NCBI RefSeq assembly: GCF_029589055.1
Contig: NZ_JARQZP010000006.1
Span: 434,001-498,000 of the forward strand
DNA length: 64,000 nucleotides
DNA from: Vibrio hannami
GTDB lineage: Bacteria > Pseudomonadota > Gammaproteobacteria > Enterobacterales > Vibrionaceae
Direction: 5' to 3'
A program made the position numbers and the translations under genes. The notes beneath the pieces were generated by a model that was not told where the DNA came from, made no database searches, and worked only from the letters and a program-made list of their open reading frames with translations. Below are positions 18,387 through 28,305 of the stretch, piece after piece (position 1 is the first letter of the stretch; each line of letters starts with the position of its first letter).

Positions 18387-18824
18387 TCAGCCTTGCGGTT
18401 TAATCACCATTACATTGACAGGTGAGTTCTGAACAACCTTACTTGCTACAGAACCAAGTACAACCTTATCTACTTTTGATCGCTTATGGCTTGGCATAAT
18501 GATCAGGTCAGCGCCTAGCTTTGCTGCATACTCAAGAATTGTTGAGTATGGTTTACCCTCAGCAACGTGAGTTTTGTAGATAACGTCATCATCAATATGC
18601 TGATCAGCAAACTGCTGAAGCTGTCTTTTAACGTCTTGCTTCATCTTTTTGGCCGCATCTTTTGGGAAGTATGTAGCCACCATAGACATGTGTATTCCAG
18701 GAAGTACGTTTAGCAGGTGTACTTCAGCGTTAGAATGTTTAGCAAGCCACACTGCCTGTGCAACTGCTTTGTCCGAAAAACCTTTATCATTCAAATCAAC
18801 TGGAACAAGGATCTGTTTGTACAT
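18387..18824 (-). CDS. Universal stress protein (UspA superfamily, UspF-like), TRAP-linked
   Basis: 145 residues from the ATG at 18824 (MYKQILVPVDLND); a GTG 33 bp upstream would add an N-terminus not seen in the family. The fold is a single Usp domain with the ATP-site region MPSHKRSKVDKVVLGSVASKVVQ near the end, of the UspF kind. The classic G-x2-G-x9-G(S/T) motif is only partly kept, so nucleotide binding is likely but not certain. It lies directly downstream of a TAXI TRAP permease on the same strand. In Halomonas a Usp protein (TeaD) linked to the ectoine TRAP transporter binds ATP and tunes uptake, and a similar role is plausible here. Confidence 0.85.
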   Translation of the reverse strand: MYKQILVPVDLNDKGFSDKAVAQAVWLAKHSNAEVHLLNVLPGIHMSMVATYFPKDAAKKMKQDVKRQLQQFADQHIDDDVIYKTHVAEGKPYSTILEYAAKLGADLIIMPSHKRSKVDKVVLGSVASKVVQNSPVNVMVIKPQG

Positions 18825-18900
18825 ATGCGTAACTCTTATTTTCGTTAAAATGGACACCTCTTGGGAGATGTGTGCCCTAATATCCCTTTCCGGTTAGAGT

Positions 18901-18928
18901 CTGGTGCCAGTTTATAAGTTGACACCAG
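18901..18928 (-). terminator. Hairpin between TRAP permease and usp genes
   Basis: CTGGTG at 18901-18906 pairs with CACCAG at 18923-18928, extended by three more pairs including one G-U, giving about a 9-bp stem. No U-tract follows on the minus strand. It may be a weak terminator or an RNA-processing hairpin that lets usp be expressed at a different level. Confidence 0.4.
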
Positions 18929-18934
18929 TTACAG

Positions 18935-21514
18935 CTATGCGCTCATCTCTTCCTTTCGAGCGCGTCTTCTCTGATTTAATCCTAGACCAAGAAGTATCAG
19001 GAAGGCAGGTACAAACACCCATTCTTTCATCGGGCGATCAGCTGGAGTTACTACCCATTTGATTTCCCAGTCAAAATCGATACCTGATGATTCTGCCGGA
19101 CTACCAAACTCCACCATATCTACGATCATCTTACCTTCGTTCTCAGTTAACATCAGACCCATAGATGCAATGCGATCTTCTGCTGATTCAGCAACGTCTT
19201 CGAAAGGTAGGCGAACGGTCTTCTCTATGAACTTGCCTTCCAGGTTTTCACCTGCAACCCTTAGTTCAAGTGATTGTCCCACAGGAAGATTTTCGGTAAC
19301 TTGAGCTATCTCAACTCCCGGATAAAGATCTTTTGCCGGATAGATCATATCCCACCAGAATCCTGGTCTGAAGAAGCTGAAGGTCAGTACTAGCAGAAGA
19401 ATAGTTTCCCACCATTTGTTCTTAGTGAGCCACCACCCCTGGGTTGCCGCAGAGAAAATCAGCATTGCTGCGGTAGCTGATATAATCGTCAGACACAGGT
19501 GCCACCATGAATCAATGCCCATCATCAGTAGCTGCGTATTGAAGATAAACATAAATGGCAGAATCGCGGTACGAATATCGTAAGTAAAGCCTTGAATACC
19601 TGTCCGGATAGGATCAGATTTCGCTATTGCTGCTGCCGCAAATGCCGCTAGACCTACTGGTGGTGTATCATCAGCAAGGATACCGAAGTAGAACACGAAT
19701 AAGTGTACAGCTATCAGCGGAATGATAAGACCATGAGATGCACCCAGAGTAACGATTACAGGAGCCATCAGCGTTGACACAACGATGTAGTTTGCTGTTG
19801 TCGGAAGACCCATACCCAATACAAGGCTGATTACTGCGGTAAAAAGAAGCATCAGGATAATACTACCGCCAGAGATAAACTCTACGAAATCTGTCATTAC
19901 CAGGCCGATACCAGTAAGCGTTACAACACCAACAACGGTACCAGCTGCTGCCGTAGCCACACCGATACCGATCATGTTACGCGCGCCTGAAACCAGACTT
20001 TCAGTTAGATCAACCCAGCCTTCTTTAGCTGCCTCTTTTAGCTCGCCTTCTTTAGCAAAGAAAGCGATTAGAGGGCGCTGTGTCAGAAGGATAAAGATCA
20101 TAAACACTGTAGCCCAGAATGCCGACAGGCCAGGCGAGAAACGCTCTACAGTCAGACACCAAACTAGCACAACGATTGGAAGCAAGAAGTGCAGACCGGA
20201 TTTAATGGTTGGTCCTGCGTCAGGCACTTCATTTAGCTCTTCATCGATAGCCATATGTGCATGCTCTTGATAAGCAGCAGATACGCGAACCAGTCCAACA
20301 TAAGCTAACAACAGAGCAACAGTTACAATTGGAGTCGCAGCAGCACCAAAGACATCTTTAGTCCAGCCCACGCCGTAGTAAACAATCGCACTTAGAACAC
20401 ATAGCCCGACAATGGTACCGACAAAAGAAGTCATGCTTTGAAGGATTGTCGGGTTATGGCGACGAGGAAGCCCCTTCATACCCGCTTTGGTCGCTTCAAG
20501 GTGCACGATATAAAGTAGAGCAACGTAAGAGATAAGCGCAGGGAGTAGTGCCGCTTTGATTACTTCTACGTATGAAATACCAACATATTCAACCATTAGG
20601 AATGCTGCTGCACCCATGATAGGGGGCGTAAGCTGACCATTTGTTGAAGCTGCAACCTCTACTGCACCTGCTTTTGTTCCAGGGAATCCAACACGCTTCA
20701 TCAATGGAATAGTAAAGGTACCAGTTGTTACTACGTTAGCGATGGATGAACCTGAAACCAGCCCAGAAAGGCCAGATGCTACAACAGCTGCTTTTGCTGG
20801 GCCACCTCGCATATGACCAAGAAGAGAGAAAGCAACTTTAATGAAGTAAGCGCCCGCTCCGGCTCTTTCCAGCATTGCACCAAACAGAACGAATAGGAAT
20901 ACGAAAGAGGTAGATACACCAAGAGCAACACCAAAAACACCTTCTGTTGTTAGCCACAGGTGCGACATTGCTTTGTTAAGGCTTGCCCCTTTATGGGCGA
21001 TCACATCTGGCATGTAAGGGCCAGCGAAGGTGTAGGTCAGGAATACTGCCGCTACAACCATTAGTGGTGGGCCTAATGCGCGTCGAGTCGCTTCAAGAAG
21101 AAGCACCATACCAGTTACCGCAGCAACAATATCCAAGGTAGTTGGCGCGCCAGAACGTCCGGCTAACTCAGTGTAGAAAATATAAATGTAGGCAGCAGAA
21201 AAGCTACCAGCTAGCGCTAATACCCAATCGATCAAAGGAACTCTGTCTCTAGGAGAGTGAGTCAATGCCGGGTAGGCTGTAAAAGCAAGAAATATTGCAA
21301 AAGTCAGGTGAATTGCGCGTGCTTCAGTGTCATTTAGTACGCCAAAGTTAAAAATGAACGGTAGTGGAGAGGCGTACCACAACTGAAATAGTGACCAGCA
21401 AAGCGGCACAAACCAGAGAATTCTGCCCGGTAGACCGGATGGGTTACGTGCCCCAGTATCTGATTGTGCCACCATTTCTTGCACATCTGGAGACGGTGTG
21501 TTTGTCTTCGTCAT
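18935..21514 (-). CDS. TRAP transporter fused permease (4TM+12TM, TAXI-associated)
   Basis: 859 residues. The first four hydrophobic segments (about 30-165) are the DctQ-like small subunit fused to the 12-helix DctM-like large subunit (about 170-690), with family motifs VASGLSGLVSGSSIANVVTTG, STNGQLTPPIMGAAAF and GMGLPTTANYIVVSTL. After two more helices a periplasmic DUF3394 domain (about 730-830) ends with a last helix and RRRARKEE. With the TAXI binding protein upstream it forms a Na+-driven secondary importer in the inner membrane. The substrate cannot be read from sequence; TAXI systems with known substrates take up dicarboxylates, glutamate or similar organic acids. The start ATG is preceded by AAGGATA. 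Confidence 0.93.
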   Translation of the reverse strand: MTKTNTPSPDVQEMVAQSDTGARNPSGLPGRILWFVPLCWSLFQLWYASPLPFIFNFGVLNDTEARAIHLTFAIFLAFTAYPALTHSPRDRVPLIDWVLALAGSFSAAYIYIFYTELAGRSGAPTTLDIVAAVTGMVLLLEATRRALGPPLMVVAAVFLTYTFAGPYMPDVIAHKGASLNKAMSHLWLTTEGVFGVALGVSTSFVFLFVLFGAMLERAGAGAYFIKVAFSLLGHMRGGPAKAAVVASGLSGLVSGSSIANVVTTGTFTIPLMKRVGFPGTKAGAVEVAASTNGQLTPPIMGAAAFLMVEYVGISYVEVIKAALLPALISYVALLYIVHLEATKAGMKGLPRRHNPTILQSMTSFVGTIVGLCVLSAIVYYGVGWTKDVFGAAATPIVTVALLLAYVGLVRVSAAYQEHAHMAIDEELNEVPDAGPTIKSGLHFLLPIVVLVWCLTVERFSPGLSAFWATVFMIFILLTQRPLIAFFAKEGELKEAAKEGWVDLTESLVSGARNMIGIGVATAAAGTVVGVVTLTGIGLVMTDFVEFISGGSIILMLLFTAVISLVLGMGLPTTANYIVVSTLMAPVIVTLGASHGLIIPLIAVHLFVFYFGILADDTPPVGLAAFAAAAIAKSDPIRTGIQGFTYDIRTAILPFMFIFNTQLLMMGIDSWWHLCLTIISATAAMLIFSAATQGWWLTKNKWWETILLLVLTFSFFRPGFWWDMIYPAKDLYPGVEIAQVTENLPVGQSLELRVAGENLEGKFIEKTVRLPFEDVAESAEDRIASMGLMLTENEGKMIVDMVEFGSPAESSGIDFDWEIKWVVTPADRPMKEWVFVPAFLILLGLGLNQRRRARKEEMSA

Positions 21515-21703
21515 GTACTTATATCCTTATTATTGATGGTCTGTCCAAAGAGTAGGAAATCGGCTGTTACATTAACCACCAATTCCTTAATTTTAGCTTG
21601 AGATAAGGATGGTGTTTAATTTTGAGCTTAAGTTTTGCTTGTTTGTAGGATTTTATCCGGTAAAACAGCGTATTGCCCGAGCCTAAAAATAGTTTTTGAA
21701 AGT

Positions 21704-21737
21704 ATAAAAATTGTTAAGGAGGCATGCGCCTCCTTAA
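21704..21737 (-). terminator. Terminator/attenuator between TAXI binding protein and permease
   Basis: A 24-bp palindrome at 21714-21737 (GGAGGC-ATGC-GCCTCC core, TTAA ends) is followed on the minus strand by CAATTTTTATAC. Placed between the binding-protein gene and the permease, it would give excess binding protein over permease, as is usual in binding-protein transporters. Confidence 0.8.
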
Positions 21738-21762
21738 TTTACTTAGTCGTAACTGAACTCAG

Positions 21763-22731
21763 TTACTTAAGTAATCCTACTTCTTTGTAGTATTTCTCAG
21801 CACCTGGGTGCAGAGGAATTGAGAGACCAGCTTTAACCATATCTTCTTTTTTCAGATTTTTGAAAGCAGGGTGAAGGCGTTTGAAAGTGTCAAAGTTTTC
21901 AAATACCGCTTTAGCAACGTTGTACGCAACTTCATCTGAAACATCAGTTGTTGTTACCATTGTTGCTGCTACACCGAAGCTATTTACATCTGAATCTGTA
22001 CCACGGTAAGTACCAGCAGGAAGATTGCTATATGCATAATATGGGTTGTCAGCAACGATACTATCGATTTCAGGACCTGTCGCAGATACTAATTTAGCAT
22101 CACAAGACGTTGTCGCTTCTTTGATAGAGCCGTTTGGATGACCAACCATATAGATGAATGCATCGATTTTGTTATCACACAGAGCTTGTGAACGTTCAGA
22201 ACCTTTTAGTTCAGATGCCAGTTTAAAGCTGTCCATAGTCCAGCCCATTGCATCCATTACCACGCCCATAGTTGCGCGGTCACCAGAGCCAGGGTTGCCA
22301 ATGTTTACACGCTTGCCTTCAAGGTCTTGTACACTTTCTATACCAGAGTCGGTACGAGCAATAATGTTGAAAGGTTCTGTGTGAAGGGAGAACATTGCAC
22401 GTAGTTTTTTGTACGGGCCTTGTTCAGAGAACTTGCTTGTGCCGTTATATCCGTGATATTGCCAGTCAGATTGCACGATACCAAAATCGAGCTCACCAGC
22501 ACGGATTGTATTTACGTTGTAGATAGAACCACCGGTTGATTCTACCGAACAACGAATATTGTGTTCCTTACGGCCTTTGTTGACTAGCTTACAGATAGCA
22601 CCGCCAGTAGGATAGTAAACACCTGTAACTGAACCGGTACCAATAGTAATGAACTCCTGAGCGTGAACTGCACCTGTTCCCATTACCGCTGCTGCAATTG
22701 CGCCAGCCTGGACAAGTTTTTTGAATGCCAT
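21763..22731 (-). CDS. TAXI family TRAP transporter solute-binding protein
   Basis: About 322 residues from the ATG at 22731, chosen because AAGGAAGG lies at ideal spacing; an ATG 21 bp upstream is less likely. The signal peptide is MAFKKLVQAGAIAAAVMGTGAVHA. The mature part begins with the typical TAXI pattern FITIGTGSVTGVYYPTGGAICKLVN and continues with TGGSIYNVNTIRAGELDFGIVQSDW and GKRVNIGNPGSGDRATMGVVM, which form the ligand cleft. It captures an unknown small organic solute in the periplasm and hands it to the fused permease. The upstream region has a perfect CRP site and two inverted repeats. Confidence 0.93.
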   Translation of the reverse strand: MAFKKLVQAGAIAAAVMGTGAVHAQEFITIGTGSVTGVYYPTGGAICKLVNKGRKEHNIRCSVESTGGSIYNVNTIRAGELDFGIVQSDWQYHGYNGTSKFSEQGPYKKLRAMFSLHTEPFNIIARTDSGIESVQDLEGKRVNIGNPGSGDRATMGVVMDAMGWTMDSFKLASELKGSERSQALCDNKIDAFIYMVGHPNGSIKEATTSCDAKLVSATGPEIDSIVADNPYYAYSNLPAGTYRGTDSDVNSFGVAATMVTTTDVSDEVAYNVAKAVFENFDTFKRLHPAFKNLKKEDMVKAGLSIPLHPGAEKYYKEVGLLK

Positions 22732-22796
22732 GAATTTTCCTTCCTTATTCATTATCTAGCTCTCTCTCTGGGTGAGAGGAGTATTTCCTTTGGAAA

Positions 22797-22833
22797 CGGC
22801 ATCTTTTTCAATCCATTTGTTGAAAAAGTGCCG
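22797..22833 (-). promoter_or_regulatory. Long hairpin in the TAXI gene leader
   Basis: CGGCA-T-CTTTTTCAA (22797-22811) pairs with TTGAAAAAGTGCCG (22820-22833), giving 14 base pairs broken by a single bulged T. It lies about 65 bp upstream of the TAXI start on the same transcript. It could be an mRNA stabiliser or the 3' end of a short leader RNA. No U-tract follows. Confidence 0.5.
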
Positions 22834-22851
22834 GAATAATACCAAATCTTT

Positions 22852-22874
22852 GGTGAAAAATGATATTTTTCACC
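22852..22874. promoter_or_regulatory. Operator-like inverted repeat upstream of the TAXI gene
   Basis: GGTGAAAAAT (22852-22861) and ATTTTTCACC (22865-22874) are perfect 10-bp inverted arms around GAT. Arm length and spacing fit a dimeric repressor site. The regulator is not evident. Confidence 0.5.
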
Positions 22875-22943
22875 ATAAATACAGGTGTATTATCTGTGCT
22901 ACAGATACATGACCACAAAAAATAATCGTGATAAATAAAACAA

Positions 22944-22967
22944 AATCAGCAACTTAAGTTGCTGATT
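22944..22967 (-). terminator. Terminator after argR
   Basis: A perfect 24-bp palindrome (AATCAGCAAC, TTAA, GTTGCTGATT) lies about 90 bp after the argR stop. A T-rich stretch follows on the minus strand and an A-rich stretch precedes it, so it may work in both directions. Confidence 0.7.
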
Positions 22968-22993
22968 AAAAATTGTAAGAAGATTACTGTTAA

Positions 22994-23009
22994 TGTGATC
23001 TTTGTCACA
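22994..23009. promoter_or_regulatory. Perfect CRP (cAMP receptor protein) site
   Basis: The sequence TGTGATCTTTGTCACA is an exact TGTGA-N6-TCACA match. It lies between the argR stop and the TAXI TRAP gene, centred about 270 bp before the TAXI start. A class I or II start site placed from it would fall at or just beyond the argR terminator, so it most likely activates the TRAP transporter when preferred sugars are absent (inference). Confidence 0.75.
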
Positions 23010-23054
23010 TTGATTGGGTGCGCTTCACATCACATATGGCTATTTATATTAGCA

Positions 23055-23525
23055 TCAGCCCGCGTACTCAAATAATGTGCATACAGAGTCATATAGCTGT
23101 TTGGTTGTGACGTTAAGAGTGGGAGTGATAAAGATGGTATCATCACCCGCAACAACACCCAGAATTCCTTCAGATTTGCCAAGAGAGTCCAGCAGTCGAG
23201 CAATAAGCTGAGCCGCGCCCGGACCCGTGTGAATAACGACGATTGCATTGTTATGGTCGATATCCAGAACTAGCTCTCTAAGTGGGCTGGAAGTGGTAGG
23301 GACACCTAGCTCTGCTGGTAAGCAGTAAACCATTTCCATTTTGGCATTTCGTGTCCTTACTGCCCCAAATTTAGTTAGCATTCGGGAAACTTTCGACTGG
23401 TTTATGTTTTCAAAGCCTTCGTGCTTTAGTGCATCAACGATCTCTCCCTGAGAACCGAATCTTTCTTCTTTAAGGATGGCTTTGAAGGCTCTTACCAGAT
23501 TATCTTGTTTGTCAGTATTACGCAT
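23055..23525 (-). CDS. argR: Arginine repressor ArgR
   Basis: 156 residues, the usual length. The N-terminal winged helix (about 1-70) has [28 protein letters not shown], with the recognition helix SKVSR. The C-terminal oligomerisation/arginine-binding domain has [15 protein letters not shown] and the [13 protein letters not shown] loop, whose DD pair contacts arginine. The hexamer with arginine represses arginine biosynthesis and helps site-specific recombination in enterics. It diverges from mdh, the same arrangement as in E. coli and Vibrio. Confidence 0.96.
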   Translation of the reverse strand: MRNTDKQDNLVRAFKAILKEERFGSQGEIVDALKHEGFENINQSKVSRMLTKFGAVRTRNAKMEMVYCLPAELGVPTTSSPLRELVLDIDHNNAIVVIHTGPGAAQLIARLLDSLGKSEGILGVVAGDDTIFITPTLNVTTKQLYDSVCTLFEYAG

Positions 23526-23861
23526 AGTCTGTTTTTTGTGCAGTAACGGAAGAAGAGTATCTTCTCACAATTTTGCGAATTTCAGCAAACGTACAGCTAA
23601 AAAATGCAGTGATTGTCACTATAACTTAGGGCTGTTTAGTGTGTAATAGAACCATAGTTAACCCTTTGTATAGATTAAAATATCAATACGACTTTTGTCG
23701 TTATTGGTGCGAGTATTGCGTGAAGTCGCAAAGATGAAGTTAGATAATTGTAATCATATTGTGAATGATTTAGTTTGCGACATACGCTGTTACATTAAAA
23801 GAATTAATACTTACGTGAAACAATTTTTTAATTTAATTATAAAATCTTAAGGAGAACTACT
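23526..23861. other. Divergent argR/mdh intergenic region
   Basis: 336 bp without a convincing reading frame. It is AT-rich, especially the last 100 bp before mdh. It must hold the promoters of both genes. TGTGAATGATTTA near 23760 is a partial ARG-box-like half site only. No clear sigma-70 pair, hairpin or repeat was found. Confidence 0.5.
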
Positions 23862-24794
23862 ATGAAAGTAGCTGTTATTGGTGCTGCAGGCGGTATTGGA
23901 CAAGCTTTAGCTCTATTGCTTAAAAATCGTCTACCTGCCGGTTCTGATCTTGCGCTATACGATATCGCTCCGGTCACTCCGGGTGTGGCAAAAGATCTTA
24001 GTCATATCCCTACACCTGTAGCTGTTGAAGGTTATGCAGGTGAAGATCCAACTCCAGCTCTGGAAGGTGCTGATGTTGTTCTTATTTCTGCTGGTGTGGC
24101 TCGTAAGCCTGGTATGGATCGAGCGGATCTTTTCAACGTGAATGCTGGTATTGTTAAATCTTTGGCAGAAAAGATAGCCGTTTCTTGCCCTAAGGCGCTG
24201 GTAGGTATCATCACAAACCCTGTTAACACTACTGTCCCAATTGCTGCAGAAGTTCTTAAAAAAGCTGGTGTTTACGACAAGCGTCGTCTGTTTGGTGTTA
24301 CTACTCTTGATGTTATCCGCTCAGAAACTTTCGTGGCAGAGCTGAAAGATAAAGATCCAGGCGACGTTCGTGTACCTGTTATTGGTGGTCACTCTGGTGT
24401 AACCATTCTTCCTCTTCTTTCTCAGGTAGCTGATGTTGAGTTTACGGATGAAGAGATCGCAGCGCTAACTGATCGTATCCAGAACGCTGGTACTGAAGTT
24501 GTTAAAGCAAAAGCGGGTGGTGGTTCTGCAACTCTGTCTATGGGACAGGCGGCTTGTCGCTTTGGTATGGCTCTGGTTAAAGCGCTTAATGGTGAAGAAG
24601 GCGTTATTGAGTGCGCATACGTAGAAGGTGACGGTGAACATGCACGCTTCTTTGCACAGCCGGTTAAACTAGGTAAAGATGGTGTTGAGGAAGTATTGAG
24701 CTATGGCGCTCTAAGCGACTTCGAGAAATCTGCACTGGACGGTATGCTTGAAACACTAAACGGTGATATCAAGATTGGCGAAGAGTTTGTATAA
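23862..24794 (+). CDS. mdh: Malate dehydrogenase
   Basis: 310 residues. The NAD+-binding loop is [14 protein letters not shown] (7-20); [20 protein letters not shown] carries substrate-binding arginines, [10 protein letters not shown] follows, and the catalytic histidine lies in [15 protein letters not shown]. This is the short, E. coli-type enzyme of the TCA cycle that interconverts malate and oxaloacetate in the cytosol. AAGGAG lies 8 bp before the ATG. It is a single gene with a good terminator downstream. Confidence 0.98.
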   Translation: MKVAVIGAAGGIGQALALLLKNRLPAGSDLALYDIAPVTPGVAKDLSHIPTPVAVEGYAGEDPTPALEGADVVLISAGVARKPGMDRADLFNVNAGIVKSLAEKIAVSCPKALVGIITNPVNTTVPIAAEVLKKAGVYDKRRLFGVTTLDVIRSETFVAELKDKDPGDVRVPVIGGHSGVTILPLLSQVADVEFTDEEIAALTDRIQNAGTEVVKAKAGGGSATLSMGQAACRFGMALVKALNGEEGVIECAYVEGDGEHARFFAQPVKLGKDGVEEVLSYGALSDFEKSALDGMLETLNGDIKIGEEFV

Positions 24795-24816
24795 AATTTA
24801 GCCTTATATAAGAGAG

Positions 24817-24843
24817 CGGCAGCCAGTTGGCTGCCGTTTTAGT
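24817..24843 (+). terminator. Terminator between mdh and ispB
   Basis: CGGCAGCC (24817-24824) and GGCTGCCG (24829-24836) make a perfect 8-bp stem with an AGTT loop, followed by TTTTAGTTT. It lies between convergent genes and serves mdh. Confidence 0.9.
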
Positions 24844-24862
24844 TTAAGTTGTTGCCATGAAG

Positions 24863-25834
24863 TTATTTGCTTCTCTTTACCGCAAGATGCGCTAACGCAA
24901 CAAGTGCTTCTTTATATTCAGAGTCAGGAAGTATGTCTAATTCAGCAATGGCTTTGTCTGCTTCTCTATTTGCGAGCTCGGTAGTGTAATCCAGGGAGCC
25001 AGTCTCGTTCATGGCTGCCATAATCTCATCCAGGCGTTCCATACCGTTAGATTGCTCTATAGCTTCTTTAATCATCGCAGACTGTTGTTCATTACCATTC
25101 CACATTGCATATAAAAGAGGGAGTGTTGGTTTGCCTTCTGCGAGGTCGTCTCCGACATTCTTGCCCATCTCTTTGCCATCTGCAGTATAGTCCATTACAT
25201 CGTCAATCAACTGGAATGCAGTGCCAAGATATTTGCCGTAGTTTTGCATTGCAGTTTCTACCTCTTGAGGTGCTTCAACCAAAATAGCACCTATTTGAGT
25301 TGCCGCTTCAAACAGCCGAGCGGTTTTTGAGTAGATTACCTGCATATAACTTTCTTCGGTGGTCTCAGGATCGTTACAGTTGATTAATTGTTGCACTTCA
25401 CCTTCTGAGATCACATTTACAGCTTCACTCATCAAAGAGAGGATCTTTAAAGATCCTAAACTGGTCATCATCTGGAACGAGCGAGTGTAGATGTAATCCC
25501 CAACCAGAATACTCGCTGCATTACCAAATGCTGCGTTTGCGGTTTCTTTACCGCGGCGCATATCAGATTCATCGACCACATCATCGTGTAATAGGGTAGC
25601 TGTATGTATAAACTCAATGAACGCTGCTGCGGTTGTATGAGCTTCGCCCTTGTAACCCAAAGCTTTGGCTGAAAGAACGGCCAAAAGGGGTCTCAGGCGC
25701 TTTCCTCCGCCACTGACAATGTAGAATCCCAGTTGGTTGATTAAACTCACTTCAGAGTTGAGTTGAGCGAGGATGGTTTCATTCACTTTTGCCATGTCAT
25801 CGGCAGTGAGGGCTTGGATAGCTTTAAAATCCAT
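24863..25834 (-). CDS. ispB: Octaprenyl diphosphate synthase (trans-isoprenyl diphosphate synthase)
   Basis: About 323 residues from the ATG at 25834 (MDFKAIQAL), chosen for the GGAAG five bases upstream; an ATG 27 bp further up is possible. The first aspartate-rich motif is LLHDDVVDESDMRRG and the second QLIDDVMDYTADGKEMGKN. GGGKRLRPLL is the isopentenyl diphosphate-binding region. It elongates farnesyl diphosphate to the polyprenyl tail of ubiquinone and menaquinone. As in E. coli it is divergent from rplU-rpmA-cgtA. Confidence 0.95.
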   Translation of the reverse strand: MDFKAIQALTADDMAKVNETILAQLNSEVSLINQLGFYIVSGGGKRLRPLLAVLSAKALGYKGEAHTTAAAFIEFIHTATLLHDDVVDESDMRRGKETANAAFGNAASILVGDYIYTRSFQMMTSLGSLKILSLMSEAVNVISEGEVQQLINCNDPETTEESYMQVIYSKTARLFEAATQIGAILVEAPQEVETAMQNYGKYLGTAFQLIDDVMDYTADGKEMGKNVGDDLAEGKPTLPLLYAMWNGNEQQSAMIKEAIEQSNGMERLDEIMAAMNETGSLDYTTELANREADKAIAELDILPDSEYKEALVALAHLAVKRSK

Positions 25835-25991
25835 GATACTTCCGGCAGAGATAAGGCCCAATAAGGCATATAGGTTTTAATTTATTGGCGAATAATACAC
25901 TAAAAAACATTGATTAATGCAAGATTCATAGGCATGATCCTCCCACTTTTCGTTGGCGATTACCTTTTCGCCAATTTTTTAAAAATATGGC

Positions 25992-26020
25992 TTGTCATAG
26001 TGTGCTCATTCGCGTAGAAT
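25992..26020 (+). promoter_or_regulatory. Sigma-70 promoter of rplU-rpmA
   Basis: TTGTCA (25992-25997) and TAGAAT (26015-26020) are separated by exactly 17 bp. The expected start site, near 26027, leaves a leader of about 75 nt before rplU. Confidence 0.75.
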
Positions 26021-26103
26021 CTGCGCCCTATTGATGATTAGTTTAGCGCACACCCACATTGCTCATTATGCAAATAGGCTGTGCGGAAAAAGCGGAGTAA
26101 AAA

Positions 26104-26415
26104 ATGTACGCTGTTTTCCAATCTGGTGGTAAACAACACCGTGTAAGCGAAGGTCAAACTCTTCGTTTAGAGAAATTAGACGTTGAAACTGGCGCAACAG
26201 TTGAATTCGACAAAGTACTTATGATTGCTAACGGCGAAGAAATCGCTGTTGGTGCACCTCTTGTAGAGGGCGGTAAAGTAACTGCGGAAGTAGTTAAACA
26301 CGGTCGTGGCGATAAAGTTAAGATCGTTAAGTTCCGTCGTCGTAAGCACTCGCGTAAGCAACAAGGCCACCGTCAGTGGTTCACTGAAGTGAAAATCACT
26401 GGCATCAGCGCTTAA
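26104..26415 (+). CDS. rplU: 50S ribosomal protein L21
   Basis: 103 residues, the standard length. It begins [18 protein letters not shown] and has the C-terminal signature [19 protein letters not shown], which contacts 23S rRNA. It is followed 21 bp later by rpmA, as in nearly all proteobacteria. Confidence 0.99.
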   Translation: MYAVFQSGGKQHRVSEGQTLRLEKLDVETGATVEFDKVLMIANGEEIAVGAPLVEGGKVTAEVVKHGRGDKVKIVKFRRRKHSRKQQGHRQWFTEVKITGISA

Positions 26416-26424
26416 TAAAGTTAG

Positions 26425-26694
<270 letters not shown>

Positions 26695-26720
26695 TTTTAG
26701 TTTCTAGCTGAATTCAAAAG

Positions 26721-26746
26721 CCCTGCCGATTCGGCGGGGTTTTTTA
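26721..26746 (+). terminator. Terminator after rpmA
   Basis: CCCTGCCG (26721-26728) pairs with CGGCGGGG (26732-26739), one pair being G-U, followed by TTTTTT. This ends the L21-L27 unit 26 bp after the rpmA stop. Confidence 0.88.
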
Positions 26747-26794
26747 TTTATAACGAGCACAAAGAAAGTATCAGTTGCACCAGAGCGAGATAGC

Positions 26795-26877
26795 CTCGTT
26801 CCCACGGTCTCCGTGGGAATGCATAGTGTTTACTTCTGGCTATGGTATGCATTACCACGCAGGAGCGTGGGAACGAG
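26795..26877. repeat. Palindromic intergenic repeat, family 1, copy A
   Basis: 83 bp between rpmA and cgtA. It is made of two hairpins pointing outward from ATGCAT-type inner ends: CTCGTTCCCACG...CGTGGGAATGCAT and ATGCATTACCACGC...GCGTGGGAACGAG. The outer ends CTCGTTCCCACG and CGTGGGAACGAG are themselves inverted copies. Copies at 29579-29697 and 63101-63237 share this plan. It resembles REP/BIME-type or small MITE elements. It has no reading frame. The 312-bp gap holding it must also carry the cgtA promoter, possibly at the right end. Confidence 0.85.
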
Positions 26878-27003
26878 TAGTTAGCTTTACTCTCTTTGTG
26901 TTCACATGAGCAGATAAGCATTGGATCTTAGGTGATCGATCTGATTGGTATTTGGATCTGCTAAAATAGATACCTAGATGGTATTCGTACCAATGCGGAG
27001 TAA

Positions 27004-28179
<1,176 letters not shown>

Positions 28180-28203
28180 TCTCATATCAGTTAAATTATT
28201 TTT

Positions 28204-28233
28204 AAAAACCACAACATTTGTTGTGGTTTTTTT
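28204..28233 (+). terminator. Terminator after cgtA
   Basis: A 12-bp perfect stem (AAAAACCACAAC / GTTGTGGTTTTT) with an ATTT loop runs on into more T. It lies 24 bp after the cgtA stop. Confidence 0.92.
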
Positions 28234-28305
28234 GTCTGAATCATTTTTAATCAGTTCGTTTTATAGCAAACTATATGAGTTGTTAGGTGATTTGATAGGT
28301 GGGAT

